Positions 1-8,908 of a stretch of 47,923 bases of DNA are shown here, piece after piece; position 1 is the first letter of the stretch; every line of letters begins with the position of its first letter. A model generated the notes under the pieces. It saw nothing but the letters and a program-made list of their open reading frames with translations, ran no database searches and had not been told where the DNA came from. The position numbers were made by a program, and so were the translations under genes. The DNA is from an uncultured Acidimicrobiaceae bacterium (GTDB lineage Bacteria > Actinomycetota > Acidimicrobiia > Acidimicrobiales > Aldehydirespiratoraceae). The stretch lies in contig CAJWHS010000010.1 in NCBI GenBank assembly GCA_913041415.1, forward strand, positions 1-47,923, written 5' to 3'.

Positions 1-469
1 CCGACGTGACGTTGAGGCCGAGACCGACCACGACGCACGGAGGTGACGAGTCGACATACTCACTCAGCAGGCCGGCAAGCTTGCCAGGGGCATCGCCATG
101 CTCGACGAGGAGATCGTTAGGCCACTTGATCTTTGCGTCGACGCCAGCGGCGATCACCGCCTCGTGGGCGGCGACCGCAACCGCCCCCGGCACGACCTGA
201 AGGTCATCATCGACCGGCGTCCGGAAGCTAAACATCAGTTGCCCCGAACGGTCGTCCTCCCAGGACCGATCGAGCCGGCCCCGACCGGCTGACTGGTGGT
301 CGGTCACCAGCAACTCAATGCCGGTCGATCCCGCCCGAGCCGCATCGGCAAGGTCAGTGTTCGTCGACCCTGTCGACGACACGTGTGTGAAACTCCAGCC
401 GTTGGCTATCGCCGCAGCCCGACTATTCGCAAAGATTCCGGGGTGTGGTGTCGCATTGGAGGGCGCCAT
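1..469 (-). CDS. birA: Biotin--[acetyl-CoA-carboxylase] ligase, partial (5' part)
   Basis: Translating the minus strand from ATG at 469 gives about 156 residues that run off the window start. They contain the BirA/LplA-fold landmarks in order: STGSTNTDLADAA near residue 35, the biotin and biotinyl-AMP loop QSAGRGRLDRSW near 65, the KWPNDLLV motif near 115, KLAGLLSEY near 132 and VVVGLGLNV near 147. BirA activates biotin with ATP and attaches it to the biotin-carrier lysine. There is no N-terminal helix-turn-helix, so this is a group I ligase that should not itself be a repressor. It is divergent from accA, whose product carries the biotin site, with only 18 nt between the two starts. In-frame GTG at 487 and TTG at 481 are alternative starts. 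The C-terminal part lies outside the window. Confidence 0.93.
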   Translation of the reverse strand, partial: MAPSNATPHPGIFANSRAAAIANGWSFTHVSSTGSTNTDLADAARAGSTGIELLVTDHQSAGRGRLDRSWEDDRSGQLMFSFRTPVDDDLQVVPGAVAVAAHEAVIAAGVDAKIKWPNDLLVEHGDAPGKLAGLLSEYVDSSPPCVVVGLGLNVTS

Positions 470-487
470 TCGGCTAGTCAATAGCAC

Positions 488-2242
488 GTGTTCTCCAAAG
501 TCTTGATCGCCAACCGTGGTGAAATCGCCGTCCGTGTCATCCGTGCCTGTCGCGAACTGGGCATCACCTCCGTCGCCGTGTATAGCGAACTCGATCGAGG
601 CGCGCTTCACGTCCGTCTCGCCGACGAGGCCTACGCGCTCGGTGGCCAGACCGCCGCAGAGTCCTATATCAACGCCGACGCCATTCTCGATGCGATCGAA
701 AAGTCCGGTGCCGATGCCGTGCACCCCGGCTACGGCTTCTTCTCCGAGAACGCCGACTTCGCCAGGGCGATCACCGAACGCGGAGTCACCTTTGTCGGCC
801 CGCCACCTGCGGCGATTGAGGTGATGGGCGACAAGATCAGCGCACGCGAGGCCGCCGAGAAAGTCGACGTCCACGGCGTCCCTGGGAGCACCGCCATCCT
901 CACCGACCCGGCCGAGGTCATCGCGTTCGGCGACGAGTACGGCTGGCCCGTAGCCATCAAGGCCGCCTTCGGCGGTGGCGGCCGCGGGATGAAGGTCGTC
1001 CAGAATGCCGACGAGGCCGCCGACCAGCTCGCGTCTGCCCAGCGCGAAGCGCTCGCCTACTTCGGGCGCGACGAGTGCTACCTGGAGCGCTACCTAACCA
1101 AGCCGCGCCACGTTGAGGTCCAGGTGCTCTGCGACACCCGCGGCAATGCCGTCTACCTCGGTACCCGCGATTGCTCGGCCCAGCGCCGTCACCAGAAGCT
1201 CATCGAAGAGGCGCCTGCCGCGGGTATCCCGGACGACATCATCGAGCAGATGGGTCAGGCGGCCGTAGCCGTCGCCAAGGGCTGCGAATACACGAATGCC
1301 GGCACCGTCGAGTTTCTCTACGAGGACGGCGGCTTCTACTACCTCGAGATGAACACCCGGCTTCAGGTGGAGCACCCGGCCACCGAGCTCATCACCGGGG
1401 TGGACCTCGTTGAGCAGCAACTTCGCGTCGCCGCCGGTGAGCCGCTGCCGTTCACCCAGGACGAGGTCGAGATCCGCGGTCACGCCATCGAGATCCGCAT
1501 CAACGCAGAGGATCCTGCCGGTGGCGCGTTCCTCCCATCCCCCGGCCCGATCACGGCGCTCACGCCACCCGACGGTTTCGGCACCCGCTGGGACACTGGC
1601 TACGAGGCAGGCGACGAGATCAGCCAGTTCTACGACAACCTCGTCGGCAAGCTCATCGTCTGGGGTCGCACCCGCGAGGTTGCCATCAACCGCGCCCTCC
1701 GAGCACTCGGCGAGCTTCATATCGAAGGTGTCGCCACCACCATCCCGGCCGACATCGCCATCCTCAGGCACGACGACTTCCGGAACAACGAGCACTCGAC
1801 GAAGTGGGTCGAAGAAGTCCTCAACCTCTCGGACGTGTCCGCCACCCCAGCCGAACGAGCTGACGACGATGACCTCAAGATCAAGCGCGAACTCGACGTC
1901 GAGGTCAACGGAAAGCGCTTCAGCGTCGCCATGTGGGTTCCCGAATCTGCCGGCGCACCAGCCGCAACTGGCGGCGGTGGTGCCGCTCGACGTCGCAGTG
2001 GCGGTGGAGCGAGCGGAGGCGGCTCTGGCAGCGGCGACGTCACCGTGCCGATGCAGGGCACCATTGTGAATATCAATGTCGCCGTCGGCGATGCGGTCGA
2101 AGCCGGCGACACAATCGTCGTCCTCGAAGCAATGAAGATGGAAAACAACGTGACCGCCGAAAAGGCAGGCACTGTCACCGAGATCCGCGTCACCGAGGGT
2201 GACTCCGTCGGGGGCGGCGATGTCGTCGCAGTCATCGAGTAG
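488..2242 (+). CDS. accA: Acyl-CoA carboxylase alpha subunit (biotin carboxylase + biotin carrier protein)
   Basis: A 584-residue protein that carboxylates its own biotin with ATP and bicarbonate and passes the carboxyl group to a beta subunit not present here. This is the actinobacterial AccA type, feeding malonyl- or methylmalonyl-CoA into lipid synthesis. The start FSKVLIANRGEIAVRVIRA is the classic biotin carboxylase N-terminus. AFGGGGRGMKVV near 160 is the ATP-grasp glycine loop, and EMNTRLQVEHPATE near 285 is the catalytic region. After about residue 445 comes a linker rich in Gly and Ala. The biotinyl domain occupies about 515-584, with EAMKMEN placing the biotin on about Lys550. The start is GTG at 488 with no Shine-Dalgarno. 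A TAGTCA box 7 nt upstream suggests a leaderless message. BirA is encoded divergently next to it. The frame is intact and the length is usual. Confidence 0.95.
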   Translation: MFSKVLIANRGEIAVRVIRACRELGITSVAVYSELDRGALHVRLADEAYALGGQTAAESYINADAILDAIEKSGADAVHPGYGFFSENADFARAITERGVTFVGPPPAAIEVMGDKISAREAAEKVDVHGVPGSTAILTDPAEVIAFGDEYGWPVAIKAAFGGGGRGMKVVQNADEAADQLASAQREALAYFGRDECYLERYLTKPRHVEVQVLCDTRGNAVYLGTRDCSAQRRHQKLIEEAPAAGIPDDIIEQMGQAAVAVAKGCEYTNAGTVEFLYEDGGFYYLEMNTRLQVEHPATELITGVDLVEQQLRVAAGEPLPFTQDEVEIRGHAIEIRINAEDPAGGAFLPSPGPITALTPPDGFGTRWDTGYEAGDEISQFYDNLVGKLIVWGRTREVAINRALRALGELHIEGVATTIPADIAILRHDDFRNNEHSTKWVEEVLNLSDVSATPAERADDDDLKIKRELDVEVNGKRFSVAMWVPESAGAPAATGGGGAARRRSGGGASGGGSGSGDVTVPMQGTIVNINVAVGDAVEAGDTIVVLEAMKMENNVTAEKAGTVTEIRVTEGDSVGGGDVVAVIE

Positions 2243-2265
2243 ACGGCGCCGCAACGCGACCCCAA

Positions 2266-3630
2266 CTACTCAGCCGCCTCAGTAAGCGCTTCGGCGAGGG
2301 TCGGGTGGACCAGCATCGACTCATGGATGTCGGTCACAGTCAGGCCATTCGTGACGGCCACCGCCAACACCGAGATCAACTCGGCCGCATGGCGCCCAAC
2401 GATCGACCCACCGAGGATCACACCCGTGGCTGGATCCGAGATGATCTTAACGAACCCGCGCGGATCATCGTTGATCAACGCCTTCGCGTGCGTCGCAAAC
2501 GGCACCTTGGTCACCCGGACTTTGCGACCTTCAGCGAAGGCATCGATCTCGGCCAAGCCGACATCGGCAATCTCGGGCTCGGTGAAGATCGCCGAAGCCG
2601 CCTTGTCATAGTCGATCTGGCGATCATTGCCGCGGGCAGTGAGTCCCATGGCGTGTTCGGCAATCTTGCGTCCCTGCATTGTGGCGACAGACGAAAGCGG
2701 AAGCCGTCCCGAGAGGTCGCCGGCGGCGTAGATGTGTGAGATGTTCGACTGCATATGGTTGTTGACTGGCACATACCCGTGATCGGTCTGCACACCCGCG
2801 TCATCGAGGCAGAGACCATCGGAGTTCGGGACCGAACCGATGGCAAGCAGGGTGTGCGAACCCCGGGCGATGCGGCCATCGTCGCAGGAGACGATCACCT
2901 CATTGCCCTCCCGAACAATCGACTCGGCTCGAGCACCCTTGAAGAGCTTCACGCCGCGCCGAAGAAAGTCCTCCTCGAGCGCAGCAGCAACCTCGGGGTC
3001 TTTTTGCGGAAGCACCTGCTGGCGACTCACGACGAGCGTCACCTGCGCACCCATCGACTCGAACATGTGCACGAACTCCACGCCCGTCACACCCGAACCG
3101 ATCACGATGACGTGCTCGGGCATGACCGACGGAGGGTAGGCATCACGGGTCGAGAGCACGCGCTCACCATCGACCGAGGCCCACTCGGGAATCCGGGGAC
3201 GGCTGCCGGTTGAGAGCACCACCACGTCGGCGTGGAACGTCCGCTCGGTGCCGTCGGGCAGGGTCGCGACGGCCGTGTGGGCGTCGACCAGGCGGCCGAA
3301 CCCGTCGACCAGTTCCACCCGCTGCCTGTCGAGCAGACCCCGGACCGTGGTCTCGAGCCGAGACTCAATGTGCTTGAGACGGTCACGCAGTTGGTCGAGA
3401 TCAACGTCCGAGCCGACCTCAGCGAGCCCCATCCGCGCCGATCGCCGCAGGAACTGGCGGGCATTTCCGGTGGCGATCATCGCCTTCGACGGAATGCAGT
3501 CCCACAGGTGCGCTGCGCCACCGATCGTGTCGCGCTCGATCACGACCACGTCCGCACCGAGGCGTGCCGCAGTACTCGCACAACTGTGGCCGGCTGGTCC
3601 CCCTCCGATGATCACCATGCGTGTCGTCAT
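2266..3630 (-). CDS. LpdA-like FAD-dependent NAD(P)H oxidoreductase (pyridine nucleotide-disulfide family, no redox disulfide)
   Basis: A 454-residue two-dinucleotide-fold flavoprotein. MVIIGGGPAGHSC near the N-terminus is the FAD GxGxxG, VIVIGSGVTGVEFVHMF near 175 is the NAD(P)H fold, and IYAAGDLSG near 310 is the second FAD contact. The sequence follows the Rv3303c (LpdA) family throughout. Where lipoamide dehydrogenases have GGTCLNVGC, this protein has GGAAHLWDC, so the first cysteine of the redox pair is gone. A lipoamide reductase role is therefore unlikely, and Rv3303c is described as a quinone reductase. The C-terminal HPTLAE still resembles the His-Glu dyad of true E3 enzymes. ATG at 3630 was chosen because a TAAGAT box lies 8 nt upstream. 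An upstream start at 3660 is possible but adds unconserved residues. It converges on accA with 23 nt between. Confidence 0.85.
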   Translation of the reverse strand: MTTRMVIIGGGPAGHSCASTAARLGADVVVIERDTIGGAAHLWDCIPSKAMIATGNARQFLRRSARMGLAEVGSDVDLDQLRDRLKHIESRLETTVRGLLDRQRVELVDGFGRLVDAHTAVATLPDGTERTFHADVVVLSTGSRPRIPEWASVDGERVLSTRDAYPPSVMPEHVIVIGSGVTGVEFVHMFESMGAQVTLVVSRQQVLPQKDPEVAAALEEDFLRRGVKLFKGARAESIVREGNEVIVSCDDGRIARGSHTLLAIGSVPNSDGLCLDDAGVQTDHGYVPVNNHMQSNISHIYAAGDLSGRLPLSSVATMQGRKIAEHAMGLTARGNDRQIDYDKAASAIFTEPEIADVGLAEIDAFAEGRKVRVTKVPFATHAKALINDDPRGFVKIISDPATGVILGGSIVGRHAAELISVLAVAVTNGLTVTDIHESMLVHPTLAEALTEAAE

Positions 3631-3638
3631 TGACGACC

Positions 3639-3644
3639 ATCTTA
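3639..3644 (-). promoter_or_regulatory. Candidate -10 box TAAGAT for the LpdA-like gene
   Basis: On the minus strand TAAGAT ends 8 nt before the ATG at 3630, with no Shine-Dalgarno in between. It fits the leaderless pattern seen at many genes in this window. No clear -35 is visible. Confidence 0.45.
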
Positions 3645-3722
3645 CTGCCCCTCCCCGCACGGAGAAGCTCCTTCATGAGGGTCGAGGGGCAGCGCGGGTG
3701 AACGGGTTAGGGTCCCATCCCG

Positions 3723-5204
3723 ATGTCCAGATCCACCGGACGGGTCGCCGTCTTGCTCGTGATCATCGCCGGAAGTGTTCTCCGGTTCGCCACTGCGTCG
3801 CCGTTGTGGCTCGATGAGGCACTGTCAGTCCACATCGCGACCAGCGACATTTCACTCACCGAGGCCCTGCGCCAAGACGGCCACCCCGCGCTCTTCTATC
3901 TGTTGCTGGGATGGTGGATCGACGTGTTTGGCGATGGCGACACCGCCGTGCGGGCGCTGTCAGGCCTGCTGTCGGTCATCACCGTGCCGGTGATCTGGAT
4001 GGCGACCCGGCGCCACGGGCGCGACGTCGCGATCGCCACTCTGCTCCTCGTTGTCACATCCCCCTACCTCATTCGCTACGCAACCGAGACCCGCATGTAC
4101 GCGCTCATCGTGCTGATTATCGCCCTCGGCTGGTGGGCACTCGAAGCGGCATGGGAACAACCGACCACTCGCCGTCTCCTTGCCGTCGCCACCATCACCG
4201 CCGCAGCGGTGCATACCCACTACTGGACCTTCTATGCGATCGCCGCCGCCGGACTCATCGTGGTCATGGCAGGCCGTCGAACGAACAAGCACAACATTGC
4301 GACCCGCCTCCTCCTTGCGCTGGCCGCCGGTGCGGCGACCTTCATCGTCTGGCTTGAGGTCTTCATCGACCAACTCGCCGAGACCGGCACCCCGTGGGCC
4401 ACTCGGGCTCGACCCACCGAAGTCTTCATCGAGACGCTGCAGGGAATCGGTGGTAATAACCGGTTCGAAGGCGAGTCGCTCGGCGTTTTGCTCGGGTTCT
4501 CAGCTGTCCTCGGCATGCTTACGATCGGCCCGGTCCGAGACAAGGTGCTCCAGCTGCGGTCGTCGATCCACCCGTCGATGCAGGTTCCGGCTGCGGCAGC
4601 CGGCGTGGGCCTCGGGATCGGTGCTGCCGCTGCCGTCGTTTCGGGCAGCGCATTTGAGGCTCGCTACGCCGCCATCGCTCTTCCCGTCATCTTGCTGCTG
4701 GCGGGGCGAGGCATCGCCATGCTCGACTCCCGTGCCCGGATTTCGCTGCTCGCAATTGTCGTCCTGCTCGGTATAGCAATCAGTATCGACGAGGCCCGCC
4801 GGACCCGATCGCAGGGCGAGGAAGTAGCCAGCGCCATCGATGACGGAGCCGGACCCGGCGACCTCATCATCTTTTGCCCCGATCAGCTTGGGCCGGCCAC
4901 GACGCACTACCTCGAGACCGATGTCGAGCGGCGAGCGTTCCCAAGCGGCGACGGCTCCGTCATCGACTGGCGCAGCTATCTCGACCGGATCGCCTCGGCC
5001 GACCCCATCACCTTTGCCACCCACGCCCACGAGGCAGCGGGCAACAGTACGGTCTGGTTCGTGGGCAGCCCCAGGTACCGAGGTTTCGACCTCCCGTGCA
5101 GCATGGTCGAGGCCACGCTGCAGGAACGGCGCAATCCCGACAACGTCGTGAGGCTCGAAGAGATCTTCGAGGGCATGTACGCCACCCGGTATGGCGTGCG
5201 CTGA
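3723..5204 (+). CDS. Polytopic membrane glycosyltransferase (GT-C fold, PMT/ArnT-like)
   Basis: A 493-residue integral membrane protein with many hydrophobic segments between about 5 and 360, then a soluble C-terminal part. LWLDEALSVH near residue 30 sits in the first extracytoplasmic loop, where GT-C enzymes carry acidic catalytic residues. It is followed by DGHPALFYLLLGWW, typical of the PMT_2/ArnT group. Such enzymes move a sugar from a polyprenyl-phosphate donor to an acceptor outside the membrane, and donor and acceptor cannot be told here. The next gene is a GT2 of the kind that makes polyprenyl-phosphate sugars, a common pairing. ATG at 3723 starts close to the first membrane helix. 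A TAGGGT box lies 9 nt upstream. The specific substrate is unknown. Confidence 0.75.
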   Translation: MSRSTGRVAVLLVIIAGSVLRFATASPLWLDEALSVHIATSDISLTEALRQDGHPALFYLLLGWWIDVFGDGDTAVRALSGLLSVITVPVIWMATRRHGRDVAIATLLLVVTSPYLIRYATETRMYALIVLIIALGWWALEAAWEQPTTRRLLAVATITAAAVHTHYWTFYAIAAAGLIVVMAGRRTNKHNIATRLLLALAAGAATFIVWLEVFIDQLAETGTPWATRARPTEVFIETLQGIGGNNRFEGESLGVLLGFSAVLGMLTIGPVRDKVLQLRSSIHPSMQVPAAAAGVGLGIGAAAAVVSGSAFEARYAAIALPVILLLAGRGIAMLDSRARISLLAIVVLLGIAISIDEARRTRSQGEEVASAIDDGAGPGDLIIFCPDQLGPATTHYLETDVERRAFPSGDGSVIDWRSYLDRIASADPITFATHAHEAAGNSTVWFVGSPRYRGFDLPCSMVEATLQERRNPDNVVRLEEIFEGMYATRYGVR

Positions 5205-5394
5205 GACGCCCTTCATCAGCTTGTAACCGGCGTGGTCGCCGCCCACGACCCCACATCGCCCACGCCGTCCTCGAGCACACTGACCCGATCCGGGCAATCC
5301 ACCGAAGCCTCCCCCACGTCCTCGTCGAACCTGGCCAGGCGTCACGTTCCTCCTGTGATGGAGTGCGTCGGACCAGCCACCTAGGCCCGTGCCA

Positions 5395-5400
5395 TAGGAT
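5395..5400 (+). promoter_or_regulatory. Leaderless -10 box TAGGAT for the GT2 gene
   Basis: TAGGAT ends 6 nt before the GTG start at 5407 with no ribosome-binding site between. The 190 bases before it (5205-5394) hold no gene I can support. Confidence 0.6.
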
Positions 5401-5406
5401 CCCCTC

Positions 5407-6432
5407 GTGCCTGCGCCACCTGCCGAACTCGACGTCACGATCGTTTTGCCGGTCCACAACGAGGCCGAACATCTCCAGGCCGAGATCGATCGGATCGCTC
5501 ACGCAATGGAGGTCTCGGCCTACTCGTGGGAGCTGATCATCGTTGATGACGGCTCGAATGATGGCTCCATGGAGATCGCCACCGCTGACCAACGCACCCG
5601 GGTGATTCGGGCCGAACGATGCTCAGGCGCTGGCGCTGCCCGTCGGATCGGCACCGAAGCAGCCAGGGGCAGCGTCGTGGTGTGGTCAGACGCCGACATG
5701 TCGTACCCCAACCACGAGATCCCGCGGTTAGTCGACGCACTCGGCGATGCCGATCAGGTCGTGGGTACCCGCACATCCGAGCAAGGCACGCTCAAATTCT
5801 TCCGGGTTCCGGCCAAATGGTTGATCCGCCGACTCGCCCAATATCTCACCCAGACCACGATCCCTGATCTCAACACGGGGTTCCGAGCGTTTCGACGCGA
5901 CGTGGCGCTCCAGTACACCCACGAACTGCCGATGGGCTTCAGTTGCGCCACCACCATCACCATGGCGTTTCTGATGAACGGCTACCGGGTCGACTTCATG
6001 CCGATCACCTACGAGAAACGGGCTGGCAAATCGAAGTTTCACTGGTGGAAGGACACCAGGCGCTATGCCCTGCAGGTCATCCGGATGATGTTGTCCTACG
6101 ACCCACTTCGGGTGATGCTGCCGATTGCCTCGCTGCTCGGGCTGATCTTCATCGGCAAGCTCGGCTATGACCTTCTCGACAAGGACTTTCGTCCAGCCGC
6201 AAACACCTTGTTGCTCGGTTTCGCAGTGTTACAGACCCTCGTGGTTGGCCTCCTCGCCGACCTTGTTGTCCGGGTCAACCGGCCGTTACGCAGCGAACTG
6301 CCGTCGGATGTGCGCGAACTCAGCGAAGCCGACCGAAGCGCTCGCCTACCCGAGGCTGGCGGCGTTCCCGAAGAAATCACGCCGGGTCCCGATGGTCCGG
6401 CCGGCGTCGAGCCGCCACGACGAGCCCGCTGA
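5407..6432 (+). CDS. Family 2 glycosyltransferase, polyprenyl-phosphate glycosyltransferase type
   Basis: A 341-residue GT2 protein. DVTIVLPVHNEAEHL at the N-terminus and IIVDDGSNDGS near 48 bind the nucleotide sugar. WSDADMSYP near 97 is the DxD region. Two hydrophobic segments at about 235-255 and 265-290 anchor it in the membrane, followed by a polar Pro-rich tail. This arrangement resembles dolichol-phosphate mannose synthase and related enzymes, which load a sugar onto a lipid phosphate in the cytoplasm for use by GT-C enzymes such as the upstream gene. The start is GTG, set by the TAGGAT box. The last 56 nt overlap the end of the convergent YfhO-like gene, so the C-terminal tail could be shorter in relatives. 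Donor sugar unknown. Confidence 0.85.
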   Translation: MPAPPAELDVTIVLPVHNEAEHLQAEIDRIAHAMEVSAYSWELIIVDDGSNDGSMEIATADQRTRVIRAERCSGAGAARRIGTEAARGSVVVWSDADMSYPNHEIPRLVDALGDADQVVGTRTSEQGTLKFFRVPAKWLIRRLAQYLTQTTIPDLNTGFRAFRRDVALQYTHELPMGFSCATTITMAFLMNGYRVDFMPITYEKRAGKSKFHWWKDTRRYALQVIRMMLSYDPLRVMLPIASLLGLIFIGKLGYDLLDKDFRPAANTLLLGFAVLQTLVVGLLADLVVRVNRPLRSELPSDVRELSEADRSARLPEAGGVPEEITPGPDGPAGVEPPRRAR

Positions 6433-8863
6433 GGACCCAGGCGAGCACCGTCAGTGCGATCACCGCCAGCCCTACCGTCAGCCCAGGCGGTCGATACCGA
6501 ACGTCAACCTCGCTCACCCCTGACGGCACCCGCACACCGAGCACGACATCACCCTGCAGATCGCCAGGTGCGCCGTTGACGAGCACCGTCCATCCAGGCC
6601 GATGGACAATGTCGGTCCACACCTCAACGAACCGCGCGCTTTCGACGGTGAACTGCAATCGACGATCATCGACGCGGTCGATGACCACGTCGGCATCGCC
6701 CGCATCAGTGACCGCAGCGACGGGTCGATACACGATCGACAGTCCATCGGCAGCCACGAGAGCACCGCCGTCATCGGAACCGATCACACCGACAACCACC
6801 ACACCGTCGTCATCGACGCCGAGCGCCGCAGTGCCTTCCTCAGCGAGCACCCGAACGTTCACGGTCGCCGGCCCCACCAAGAGATCACCTTCGATCGGCA
6901 CGACCGCCGGAGATCCAGTGAGTACCAACGCATCACCGAGGACCCGACGGCCAGCGACAACTACATCGACCTCGACCGGCGTCGCAAACGGCGCCAGAAG
7001 GTCGAGCTCGACAGCACGGAGACCGGCAGTGAGCTCAACCGTCGCCGTGAACACACCACCAGCGGGATCGATTCGATCGGTTGCCTCGGCGAGCGGCGTG
7101 GTCACGACTCCTGGTGGGCGACGGCCAGGCGAGATCACAAAGGCATCGACGCCAAGCCGCCGCCACGCAGGGTCGCTCACGTCAAGTCGACCAAAAACTG
7201 GCTGGTCGGCACTGGCGCCGCCGCGAACCGCTCCGGGGTCGACAGCGGCCAGCAGATCGATTTCCTCAGGGGAGCGAGGGCGAGGCACTCGGAGGTCATT
7301 CGGGCCGAAGCGGGCGGCAACAACAGGAGCGAGGGCTCGCCCCTCCCCCACGACGAGCCCGTCCTTGCCCACACGACCGAGCAGTTCGGCGTGGGTCTCG
7401 GTGGCGACGAGCCGCTCGGCTCGGTCCGTGACGGTAGGGATCGCAACCCCGAACGTCAGCGCCTCCACAGCGACAAGCACCGCTGCGACAAGCCCGACTG
7501 CCTCTCGTGCGAGCATGCCTCGGCGCCAGGCGCCGACGACGGCAGCAAACACCGCAGCGGCGAGCAACGAGGTGGCCGACTCAGCGAGTGCTGTCCGGGT
7601 TACGCCGGCGGCTTGCGCTGCAGCGAGCCACTCGGTCCCGCTCCAACCCATCACGACAACGACCGCCAACCCGACCATCGCGGCGAACCGATCCGGCCGA
7701 CGAAACCCATCTCCCCGCTCGATCACATCGACGGTCTGCGCAGCCGCAACGACCGCACCGAGAACGAGCAGGACGCGGGCGTGGGTCATTTCTGCCCCAG
7801 CGCCCGCCACCACGTTCGACAACCACCCAAAAGGCCCGCCGATATAGGCAATACCAAAGCCAAGCCCTACGAGCACGAATGGCAGTCGTCGATCGCCAGG
7901 CGCAAGCACCGCAACGAGAGCGAGCATCCCGGCGACAAGGCCAATGGTGGCGACCGACAATTGCGCGGACAGCGACCCGATCCATTGATACCCAACCGCG
8001 TCAGCTCCCCACAACGGACCGAGACCAAGCGTGATCACGCTCTCCACGGCAGTAGACGAATCGCCGATATACGGGGCGGCCGATGTATCCGCCCATGACC
8101 ATCGCGTCGACGAGGCAAGCAAGTGCGGTGCCGCAAACGCAAGACCCGTCGCAGTGCCGGCGACGACGGCGGGCAGCCCACGAGGCCGGCGACTGCTGAA
8201 GCCGATAACGGCAACAAGGCCGACGAGGGTGTAGCCGGTAATCGCCCAAACTCCGCACCACGCCATCAAGGCGACTGAAACACCAAGCCGCAACGTCGTG
8301 CGCCGGTCCGCTACCGATACGGCATCGAAGCCGCTCCAGAACACCCATGGCACCAGCGCGACTGCGGAAGCGTGGGGCCAACCAATCCAAACGAACATTA
8401 TCCCCGACAGTCCGTAGGCGAGGCCACCGACACCAGTCGCAGCCGGACCAAACCCAAGACGTCCGAGCAGCCGGGCCGTTCCCGTCATCGCAAGCAGCAT
8501 CGCAAGGGCGGCGATCAAGCCGGGGGCGAACCAGGCCGGAACGAAGGCGTAGACGAGATGGGTGAACGGGACGCCGTCAGCTAGCACGGGAGCGCCCGAC
8601 CGTCCGTCTCCAAGCTGGGTGAGCGACCCCGACCGAACCTCGTCGCCCCACCGCGACCAGGCCGAATGCACAGCAGTTGCATCCGGCTCTGCAATCTCAA
8701 TCGAGAGTTCGGCCGGGGCATCAGCGCGGAACGGAGCCGTTGACCAGACCTGATCGTCGGGGGCGAGCGTGCCACCGGCGAACAGCGGACGCCAGAACGC
8801 AAACGCTACGACGGCGACAAACACGAGCGTTCGCGTCGTGCCGGTCGAGCCCGATCGTTCCAT
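6377..8863 (-). CDS. YfhO-like large membrane protein
   Basis: An 828-residue protein with about ten or more membrane segments in its first ~480 residues, a soluble beta-rich region at about 490-790, and a final helix followed by RRR. The first loop has GGTLAPDDQVW near residue 30, and AYGLSGIMFVWIGWPHA near 150 matches the YfhO family's helix-loop pattern. YfhO-type proteins are GT-C-like and are implicated in glycosylating lipoteichoic acid or other wall polymers in Firmicutes. The role in actinobacteria is unproven. ATG at 8863 is set by a TAGCGT box 6 nt upstream. It shares strand with the WaaL-like gene, whose stop is 45 nt away. A long open frame runs antisense to it but has the composition of a high-GC shadow. 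Confidence 0.7.
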   Translation of the reverse strand: MERSGSTGTTRTLVFVAVVAFAFWRPLFAGGTLAPDDQVWSTAPFRADAPAELSIEIAEPDATAVHSAWSRWGDEVRSGSLTQLGDGRSGAPVLADGVPFTHLVYAFVPAWFAPGLIAALAMLLAMTGTARLLGRLGFGPAATGVGGLAYGLSGIMFVWIGWPHASAVALVPWVFWSGFDAVSVADRRTTLRLGVSVALMAWCGVWAITGYTLVGLVAVIGFSSRRPRGLPAVVAGTATGLAFAAPHLLASSTRWSWADTSAAPYIGDSSTAVESVITLGLGPLWGADAVGYQWIGSLSAQLSVATIGLVAGMLALVAVLAPGDRRLPFVLVGLGFGIAYIGGPFGWLSNVVAGAGAEMTHARVLLVLGAVVAAAQTVDVIERGDGFRRPDRFAAMVGLAVVVVMGWSGTEWLAAAQAAGVTRTALAESATSLLAAAVFAAVVGAWRRGMLAREAVGLVAAVLVAVEALTFGVAIPTVTDRAERLVATETHAELLGRVGKDGLVVGEGRALAPVVAARFGPNDLRVPRPRSPEEIDLLAAVDPGAVRGGASADQPVFGRLDVSDPAWRRLGVDAFVISPGRRPPGVVTTPLAEATDRIDPAGGVFTATVELTAGLRAVELDLLAPFATPVEVDVVVAGRRVLGDALVLTGSPAVVPIEGDLLVGPATVNVRVLAEEGTAALGVDDDGVVVVGVIGSDDGGALVAADGLSIVYRPVAAVTDAGDADVVIDRVDDRRLQFTVESARFVEVWTDIVHRPGWTVLVNGAPGDLQGDVVLGVRVPSGVSEVDVRYRPPGLTVGLAVIALTVLAWVLSGLVVAARRRPDHRDPA

Positions 8864-8869
8864 GCCGGG

Positions 8870-8875
8870 ACGCTA
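8870..8875 (-). promoter_or_regulatory. Leaderless -10 box TAGCGT for the YfhO-like gene
   Basis: On the minus strand TAGCGT ends 6 nt before the ATG at 8863. There is no Shine-Dalgarno. Confidence 0.6.
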
Positions 8876-8908
8876 CCTTCAGCGGCACGCCGGGGCCGCG
8901 CTCGAGAG

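Noticed and set aside
1094-2254. A 386-codon frame antisense to accA
   Set aside because: It lies wholly on the opposite strand of a well-conserved carboxylase and has no recognisable motif. High-GC coding DNA commonly leaves such open antisense frames.
5220-5345. A short minus-strand frame of about 40 codons with coding-like composition
   Set aside because: It has no start codon at its beginning and no homology I recognise. I could not support it as a gene or a relic.
6602-8098. A 498-codon frame antisense to the YfhO-like gene
   Set aside because: Its composition is rich in Arg, His and Asp with no domain, and the opposite strand encodes a clear membrane protein with a promoter box.
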